From contig JALGPY010000009.1 in NCBI GenBank assembly GCA_023055425.1, positions 31,787,275 to 31,851,274 of the forward strand: DNA of 64,000 bases, written 5' to 3'. The notes beneath the pieces were generated by a model. That model saw only the letters and a list, made by a program, of their open reading frames with translations. It searched no databases and was not told the origin of the DNA. Both the position numbers and the translations under genes were made by a program. Positions 57,369 through 64,000 of this stretch are shown here, in pieces; within the stretch, counting starts at the first letter, position 1, and the number at the start of each line of letters is the position of its first letter. The stretch is from Linanthus parryae. Taxonomy: Eukaryota > Streptophyta > Magnoliopsida > Ericales > Polemoniaceae.

Positions 57369-57828
57369 TCATCCTAAATATCCAGATAATAGAACAGCGC
57401 AGGGATAATAACTAGCAATGGAATTCAATCAGGAAAAAGTGATTACAACCACCAAATAAATGATTTACCGTTTGGTGAAAAATTGCTCTGTTCAATACAA
57501 GGATCGAGAATTAAATATTAACAGCTACGAGACCGGCTGTCTGAATTCATATTAAGCTTACAAGCCTGTAAGTTTAAAGGGAAAAAGAAGAATATACAAG
57601 TTGGTAAAAAGCAACGTCGTGTTGGGAAAACAGAGAAGCACCATTTAATGTGTTTATTAGGATCAGTCTTTCATTTTGGTTGCCTTCATAATTCAAAATG
57701 GCAGCATAATTGTGCTAAGGTAAAATACAATAAATAAAAAAAGGGATTTCATTGCCATGTTAACCATGAGGAATGTCTGATGCTACAAAGAAGGGGTTTT
57801 AATAAGAACTTAAACTTGTGAAGCACCA
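57369..57828. other. 3' flank of F-box D
   Basis: Counterpart of 25856-26315; no coding sequence recognised. Confidence 0.8.
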
Positions 57829-59014
57829 TCAGACATGAGATAGGCTTTCAAAGAAGGGGTAAGCACTGCGAATGCCGAAAAGATTACCGTAACTTTGCCT
57901 GCTATCAAGAAAATCAAGAAGCACCGTCCCTGTCCTGCTATGTAGATCATAGGAAATTAACCTTCCAGCAATCGACAACAACAGTGATAAATCATCCGTT
58001 TCACTTTCCTTAAAGATTGACAGCACTCCAAAACCATAGACCTTAAGGTTTCCTTCTAAATCAGAAACAACTGACCTTAGGCGTCTGAGATTGACTGTGT
58101 ACTTTTTCACCCAACTGCAGTTGTCCATGTCCATCTCAAGAACTCTGAAACCTAGTGGACGGCGCTTTTGAGTTTGAATCAGAAACATTCTGTCGTCACA
58201 TACCCCAAAAAACGGATCTTATCACTTGCAAGAATTCTAGGATGTTCTGGTAGCCTGATTCCTGTCAGCTTCTTTGAGTAAGGGTCAAACCAAATGTGAT
58301 AACCACGTTCGCTGATCCAATGGATTGCTCCATTACAAAAGGTTCCACATCCATAAATCTTACCCCACAGATCTGGTACATGTAACATCAGCCGCTGATC
58401 CCATGATGAATACTCTGAGTGATAGATATCAATCACAAGAGACTCTGGTTTAGGATAATATTGAAATCGTGCTACTACAACACAGTGGTGAGGTGACCTT
58501 GAAGGATCAAAGCACAAGCATCTGATGACCAAATACCTGCCAAGGAAGAATTGAAGGCAATCCCTTTCATGGTAAGGTAGCAATCTGTAGCTTTGGGTGG
58601 TCGGGTTAGAGACAATGAAACGAGTACTATCATCTCTGTAAAACGAGCACAAAATTAACCCATGACATGAGCTTTCAATATTGATACAGCGTGGGTTGTC
58701 ATGGAGCCCATCAAGGAAGGAAAGTTCTGGATGACTTGAGAGCCAGTGTGAGACAAAGGAAAAAACACTTGGTTGGCCATGTACACAGCAGAGTTCAATA
58801 ACTTTGGGTTACATTGGGTGTGTTTCAAAGAGAAGTTTGAATCAGATATAAGCTTGCACCAACGGTTGGAGACACACTTGAACCTTATGAGTGATTTCGC
58901 TGGCACGCGTAAGAGAAACTCAGTTAAGAGATCTACATTGTTGACTACTTTATCAGCCACTTCCTATCTGCTACCACAATTAGTTATCATATCAAACTTT
59001 CTTGTTTTGACCAT
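57829..59014 (-). pseudogene. F-box D, uninterrupted but decayed copy
   Basis: The most complete F-box gene here, about 1.19 kb on the minus strand. Likely start is ATG at 59012-59014; TAG at 58964-58966 after 16 codons. F-box from DLLTEFLLRVPAKSLIRFK (about codons 28-70). A one-base shift near 58776 moves into SSHPELSFLDGL. The F-box-associated domain follows: SCHGLILCSFYRDD, PTTQSYRLLPYHERDC, CLCFDPSRSPHHCVV, NGAIHWISERGYHIWFDP. A second shift in a T run at about 58206-58211 precedes the last 118 residues (MFLIQTQKRRPLGF to FESLSHV). About 390 residues would be normal for the family. The stop and first shift are shared with C. Not translatable as one protein. Confidence 0.92.
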
Positions 59015-59599
59015 CCACTATTTCACCTAGTAAGAAAACACCATTAAGAAAAGTAAAAGACCAAATTCAAGCCTTTCAGGCCAGAAATGAAGGGAACAAG
59101 GCAAATTTTTCTGTGTGTGAAATTTTAATTTTTGTCAGCAAAATCCATGTTTGAAGATTCATGTGTTTCTCTCAGGGTTCAGGGAATGGAAAATCAGATA
59201 AAATCAGTATCCTACTATTGAAGCTTTGAAAAGTATATCGAATTATAGAAGATGATGAAGGTACCGACCGAAGCAATTCGACGATGTTGATACCCGTGAT
59301 CAACCTTGAAGCCTTGTTTGTGATTGTTGCTTCTACAGTTTTGCGATCTTGGCATAGAAATGAGCTGTTATCTGGGAGCTGTTTGTTGGCAGTGAAATAT
59401 TTTCTCGTAAAATATTTTCACAATGTGGAGTTTGGTTGACCACTACTCAAGGTAAAATAATGGCAGGGAATTTAGTTTTCCACCAAAGCAGCGTAAAATG
59501 GTTTACGGATTAGAAATCCGTAATTGATTTTTCCGAAGCCAGTGTCTCTCTCTCCTATCTCTCTGATGGGACGTTTCTGAGTCCATCGGCTAGGGTTTC
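59015..59599. promoter_or_regulatory. Shared upstream region of F-box D and a divergent exon
   Basis: Counterpart of 33213-33795. About a dozen substitutions over this and the following 460 bp. No specific element identified. Confidence 0.4.
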
Positions 59600-59761
59600 A
59601 TGGCGACTCCACCGTCCCCACCCCAATTCCTCTCGCTTTCGCTTTCCTTCTCTTTCTCTCTTTCCCTCGTCCTCGCCCTAGACCAACTTTCTTTGTATAT
59701 ATCTGCAAGCCCAGATCCATCTTCTCCATTCTTCAATCGTGTTATGGGGTTGGGGTTTTAG
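59600..59761 (+). other. First-exon-like segment with a 53-codon frame (S2)
   Basis: Same frame and length as 33796-33957 (one His to Arg change). Donor-like GAGGGTAAG follows at about 59783-59791. The next recognisable coding piece on this strand is the Myb/SANT-like remnant about 1 kb downstream, after an acceptor-like 'gcttgtctag' at 60731-60740. Linking the two is inference. Confidence 0.4.
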
Positions 59762-60735
59762 TTCGCTGGTCGATGAACCAACGAGGGTAAGCCTATTTTG
59801 GTTTTCGACCTTTCTCTCTATCCCTTCAATTCTGAAATGAACAGATTCAATTGGTTTGTTTCTTCAATTCTGAATTGAACAGACTCAATTGGTTTGTTTC
59901 TATCAATTGGGTCTTTTATCCCTATTTGTTGATTAATGAGATTTTAGACGAGGAAGGTGGACGATTATATATGAGATTTGATTGATTTCTTATGCCTATT
60001 TGTACTTGCATTGAATGGATTATGGAATAGATATTTCATCTTTGAGACAGCCATATAGAAGCCTGCCACTGTGTAGAAGTTCTATGCCTCAGTCATCTAC
60101 TCTGGGACAGAGGCACTTACTGCTTTAAGGCCTTACAGCTTTCTGAATATTTACTTTCTGGATATATCAAGTTGAATGTGTGAGTTTCATACTTGACTGT
60201 AGCACTTAAGTTAGTTGATTACAAGCCCAAGTATGTTTCAACCAAGTATCTTTCAGAAATAGTAGAATAAACATTGTACTGGGATAAACATGATATAAGT
60301 TCATAGGTAGTGAGTATTGCACACATTCTCTGGGCTGACCGATAGAACTGAACTGGTTCTTTGCTGTTGAAGACAAAATTCCTTCATATACATTCATAAA
60401 ATGAAGTACTACATTTAGAGAGATAGAACATGTTATACCAAGTTGCTTCTGAGAGTAGTGTCAGAAAATGGTATATCAAGTTGTAATGTGTGAGGTTCAT
60501 ACTTGACTGTAGCACTTAAGTTAGTTAATTACAAGCCCAAGTATCTTTCAGAAATAGTAGGATAAACATTGTATAAGCCGCTTGTTGCAATGGAAATAGT
60601 AGTGTCAGAAAATGGTATATCAAGTAGAATGTGCGAGGTTCATGCATGACTGTAGATGCTTCAGTCAAGCCGTTGTCTAATAATATGCTCGTTTAATTGT
60701 ACAAGTAGTCTTATGACTTGTTCTTGTTTTGCTTG
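59762..60735. other. Intron-like or intergenic stretch
   Basis: AT-rich. A segment of about 70 bp ('agcacttaagttagttgatt...agtatctttcagaaatagtag') near 60200 is repeated near 60510, and 'tgtcagaaaatggtatatc' occurs at about 60460 and 60604. No coding sequence recognised. Confidence 0.5.
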
Positions 60736-60740
60736 TCTAG

Positions 60741-61258
60741 GACTCTAGGCACATCCGAAGCATGACAAATTTCCAAAGAAAAAGATTGAGATATATGATG
60801 AGATGTCTTTGGTTTTCGGAAAAGACTGTGCTACCAGAAGCTTGGACAAGTTTCTTTTCTGATGTGGACTTGGAGGCCAATTCCGAGAATGAAGGAGTCC
60901 GTGTGAACAGAGATGTGAAATTATAGGACTATTTAGTCCTATAGAAATCAAGTGAAGTCTCATCCCAACCAAGACAACATCGCAACAGAGATCGATACAG
61001 ATCTGATGGCGATGCAAGTCTCTCTCTAATTTCTGAAAAAACTTGGAGCTATGGCTGATGCAATTACTAGGCTGATCCGAGACCGATTGGATGTCCACGT
61101 TCTCCACGACGAGATAATGGTGACGGGTGGCTTTGTTTAAATTTTTCTTGGCTTGGCTTTTGATTATTTAGAATAGCATGAGATGCTTGCGAAAGCTCTT
61201 TTAGCCAAGAAGAGCAACCTAAGAAGGGCTTGTCTTGATAGTTTTGCAAAAATGTGAG
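60741..61258 (+). pseudogene. Myb/SANT-like gene remnant (L10-interacting-MYB type)
   Basis: Plus-strand pieces: FPKKKIEIYDEMSLVFGKDC then ATRSLDKF (about 60770-60855); SDVDLEANSENEGVRVN (about 60858-60910); KKLGAMADAITRLIRD then RLDVHVLHDEIM (about 61035-61120); AFDYLE then HEMLAKALLAKKSNLRRACL then DSFAKM and a stop near 61255. The pattern 'YDEMSLVFGKDCAT' and the C-terminal 'MLAKALLAKKSNLRRACLD' are typical of plant Myb/SANT-like proteins related to L10-interacting MYB proteins and to the Myb-like partners of Harbinger transposons. Several stops and shifts show decay. The DNA-binding N-terminus is not found here. It could be a host gene or a relic of a Harbinger-type transposon. Confidence 0.7.
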
Positions 61259-61850
61259 GTGATTTGCTAAGTGAGTATAAGAATTAAAGTATTATTAAGT
61301 ATGTTATTTAGCGATTATATCGAATTTGAAAGATATATGAAGCTTGTAATAGTGATATGGATGCTATTTATCCTTAGTTTAAGTAATAGTGATATGTATG
61401 TAGGTTGTCTTTTGGTTATTTTGGAGATGGTTTGATTCTGAAATTTTTCTTGATCTTTGACATGATTACTTGATCAGTTTATATACCTTTCTGGTGTGAT
61501 ACCTCTTGGAACAAAAAAACTTCTGCCACAGAACACATAAAAACAAGTTCTGAAAAGTATTTGCCTAACTTGAACCAAACATGGGAAATAAGTGCAAGGA
61601 AAATGATTTCCCTTAAAACGTTTACATGACAAATATTTTCCCTTGAATAATATTTTACCGCCAACCAAACGGAGCCTTGGTTGCTCTCTTTTTACCAAGT
61701 TTTGTAGTTCTTTGGGGCTTCATAGGGTGTATAGAGGAAAAGAAAATTTCTCGTGCCCCAGACACAACAAAAACGAAATAATAAATTCAAATCAACTTCC
61801 AAAAGCAACATGTGTTCCAATGTAACACAAAAAATTAACGTAGAGTCTTA
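61259..61850. other. Flank shared with S1
   Basis: Matches 40386-40826 apart from about 150 bp near 61580-61730 absent in S1. AT-rich, no gene seen. Confidence 0.6.
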
Positions 61851-62155
61851 GGGCATGTTTAATAATACTACATGTAAGGGATAATAACTGGTGTTTGGTG
61901 CAGGGATAATTTCAAGTGGGATTCAATCCCCCCCCCCCCCCCCTTATTATTTATACTCCCTATATGCCTAAAATATAATCCCACCATGTAGGTGAGATTG
62001 AATACTAAAGTCTTAATACCCCTATTTATACTGGTGCAAACAAACATGTTACATAATTCTCTATATATAATTAATACTCCCTTAATATAAATACACCCTA
62101 TTATACTGTAGGGCCCCCTGTACCCCAATTTTTAATCCCGACACCAAACGTGCCC
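61851..62155. mobile_element. Tourist-like MITE, uninterrupted (S2), TSD TTA
   Basis: 305 bp, ends GGGCATGTTT and AAACGTGCCC, TTA at 61848-61850 and 62156-62158. Contains a run of 16 C at 61928-61943 (6 C in S1). Shows the empty site of Helitron 1 at about 62050-62056. Confidence 0.85.
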
Positions 62156-62515
62156 TTACAGTATAAATGAAAAAAATATGCTTGTTTTGCAGTAATTAGT
62201 AAACTACAACTGCTAGCTTAACATGTTGATCATAACAAACGTGGTCCACAATTTTCTCACTCCATACGCAATGTCAAATGATTGGTTCCCAAACTTGCTT
62301 TAAGTATCCATAAATTAAACCAATGGTTGAGATCAATACCATCTTACAATTGAAAATACATTTCAGACTCTCGAAAACTCACCGTCTTAATTTGTTATAT
62401 AGATGTTTATCAGTCCATGGGAGGTTCATGCTTAGTAATGTCACATATAGAGACTGATGGCATCAAAGATAGAAAAACAGATTTTTGACTGTTAATCATT
62501 AAGACCAAGAGAAAT
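62156..62515. other. 3' flank of F-box F
   Basis: Counterpart of 48424-48789; no gene seen. Confidence 0.6.
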
Positions 62516-62932
62516 TTACGAACTCTTAGAATTACAAACTAAGGCTGCAACACAGGGGTAACAGAGAGGTTGGAGATGAGGTGGTAGGAAGCGCCTGTCA
62601 CGAAGCAATCTGTAGCTCGGAGTGGTCGGGTAACAATCAATATAGTAAGAAATTGAATTTGTCTCATCCTGGCACAACAATAACCCATTACACGATTCTT
62701 GGATAGTAGGATTGAAGGACATCAAGGACGGAAAGTTCTTGATGACTTGAAAAGTTTGGGTGGGAGAGAGAATATGACTGGCGATCCCTCAAATATAGAG
62801 AAGAGCTGCAGCTATTTGGACTGCGACCAGTGTGCGCGGAAGTCAGAGATCAGATTGAGCCATTTCCTGGACACCGATTTAAATATAATGAGTGATTTTG
62901 CTGGCAGATCTGTTAACAGAATCTATGGATAA
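62516..62932 (-). pseudogene. F-box F pseudogene (S2 copy of E)
   Basis: Same pieces as E: LTDLPAKSLIIFKSVS-type worn F-box, then FNPTIQESCNGLLLCQDETN and YYIDCYPTTPSYRLL. It shares the truncated C-terminus and the stop after the F-box with E. Not functional. Confidence 0.85.
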
Positions 62933-62989
62933 CATAACAGGTCTTCATTGCTTATTAACTAAGACCCCCCTAGCACAGGTATTGAGAGA

Positions 62990-63212
62990 TACTTGGTATG
63001 TTTATTCTTAGTTCGACTTATTCATCCATAATCATGTCACTTTGACCAGATGATTTGAATAACAAAATCATACAACTTTTTGGTAATTTTTTCATGGAAT
63101 TGTAGCATGAAATGATTACCAATCGTATTGCTAATCAAATCACCGGGTCAAAGCGCCCGATGAATAGCAGTAAAAGTCAAACTAAGAAGAAACGAAAGAA
63201 ACAGAGGAAGTA
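62990..63212. mobile_element. Stowaway-like MITE, copy 3 (S2)
   Basis: Counterpart of 49272-49495, 223 bp. Confidence 0.82.
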
Positions 63213-63872
63213 GTGCAGGCCTCATGACGGACAAAACTCCTGGACATCTAGGCCATGTTTGGATCCATATACTATGCAGAATCCAGAATTCATGGGAATG
63301 AATCCAACAAGGTGTCGACTTTACAGAAAACACCTACGTACATTGCACAAAGTACACGATGATTATAAAATGGAAAATTAAGAAAACTTGTCAAAGACAT
63401 GTTCAGGTATATGATGCATCGACCGTTTCGCAGACTTGAAAGCCATACTGAAATGAGAATCTAATCTAATGTGACTGAAGTAGGCGAATATAATTGTATA
63501 TAGGATGAAGAATCGACATGTGTCTTCGCTGTTCAGCTTGCGCGGTGGTTACAGCAGTCGATTTCGCCCAGAAAGTGGCTAGGGTTCGTGTAGTAGGAAA
63601 TTTGCTGAATAGGTATGATTTTAGAAAATGTTTGACAAATGGACAACAATATTAAATTTTCTTAGCTCTCTGGACTTCTTAAACTGTTAGTTCGATGCAT
63701 CGAAGTATCATTTAGACTGTGCTGGCACAACTGTTTGATAAGTCGAACTCTCTGTTCGATAGATTTGGCACATTGAGTTCAAAAATCCAAGTATTAGACC
63801 CATCAAACTGTGAGTTCAACATATAAAAATCCTAGTTGGAAAGGTCGAACTGGTACTTTGAAGGGCCTTTTC
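63213..63872. other. End of S2 and unassigned right edge
   Basis: Matches S1 up to 63420. Beyond that the sequence is new to the window, with no recognised domain. 'ggctagggttcgtg' near 63578 is of the type found in plant 5' regions. Confidence 0.5.
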
Positions 63873-63924
63873 CTTGTTGCTTGAAGAACCAGGTGTCAGG
63901 ACACTTGGTTCTTCAAGCAACAAG
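63873..63924. other. 24-bp inverted repeat, 4-base loop
   Basis: Left arm CTTGTTGCTTGAAGAACCAG and GTGT (63873-63896), loop CAGG, right arm 63901-63924. Only one mismatch in 24 pairs. Origin unknown. Confidence 0.88.
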
Positions 63925-64000
63925 ACCCTAGCCACTACGCATCAATTACTAATTGTTTAATTCAAACGTAATTGATGCGTTTGATTGAATTAACACTTGA

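Larger units (their letters stand above)
50523..63420. repeat. Segmental duplication copy S2
   Basis: Second copy of the unit described for S1. Private to S2: the Helitron 53331-57368. It keeps segments lost from S1 near 60331-61058 and 61580-61730. Confidence 0.92.

Overview
The window looks like a piece of a eudicot plant nuclear genome. It is AT-rich and dominated by nested LTR retrotransposons, Helitrons and Stowaway-, Tourist- and hAT-type MITEs. The only host-gene material I can support is decayed: F-box genes resembling the At5g07610-like class, and one Myb/SANT-like gene. I see no intact host gene, no tRNA or rRNA gene and no CRISPR array. The species cannot be named from the sequence.

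Region 1 (1-15503) is a nest of retrotransposons. The innermost layer is a decayed Ty1/copia element (copia-O), whose 3' LTR ends inside F-box fragment A at 15504. A Ty3/gypsy Tekay/Del-type element in minus orientation abuts it at 3820; only its 5' LTR and a scrambled leader edge lie in the window. A young Angela-type copia (6113-14624, TSD CAAAG) is inserted in the RNase H region of copia-O. Region 2 (15504-19560) is the upstream flank of F-box A, invaded by two Stowaway-like MITEs and a decayed mariner-like element (16355-18930) that itself carries a tiny poly(A) insertion scar. Region 3 (19670-25449) is an old minus-strand copia (copia-M) inserted in F-box B. It has been hit by a solo LTR (TSD GAACT), a hAT-type MITE (TSD GTCACGAG) and a short non-autonomous LTR element X (TSD AATTA).

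Region 4 is the main structural result. About 8-9 kb of host-like sequence is present twice in tandem: S1 (23057-49703) and S2 (50523-63420). The unit contains part of the hAT MITE, the 5' end of copia-M with X, F-box B, an F-box gene (C in S1, D in S2), a divergent first-exon-like segment, a Myb/SANT-like remnant, a Tourist-like MITE, another F-box pseudogene (E or F) and a Stowaway-like MITE. S1 alone carries an Ale-type copia (26687-32393, TSD GTCAC), a gypsy chromovirus (34263-39919, TSD CCTGC) and a 7.3-kb Helitron candidate (41038-48330). S2 alone carries a 4.0-kb Helitron (53331-57368). Each copy therefore serves as the empty-site control for insertions in the other.

Nothing forms a functioning pathway. 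C and D share inactivating lesions, so the F-box gene was probably dead before the duplication. The two nearly intact copia elements are each broken by a single visible lesion: a nonsense codon in one, a one-base frameshift in the other. I did not find a new biological system. The interest lies in the layered insertion history, the two Helitron candidates with empty sites, the unequal gypsy LTRs, and two long hairpins whose origin I cannot explain.
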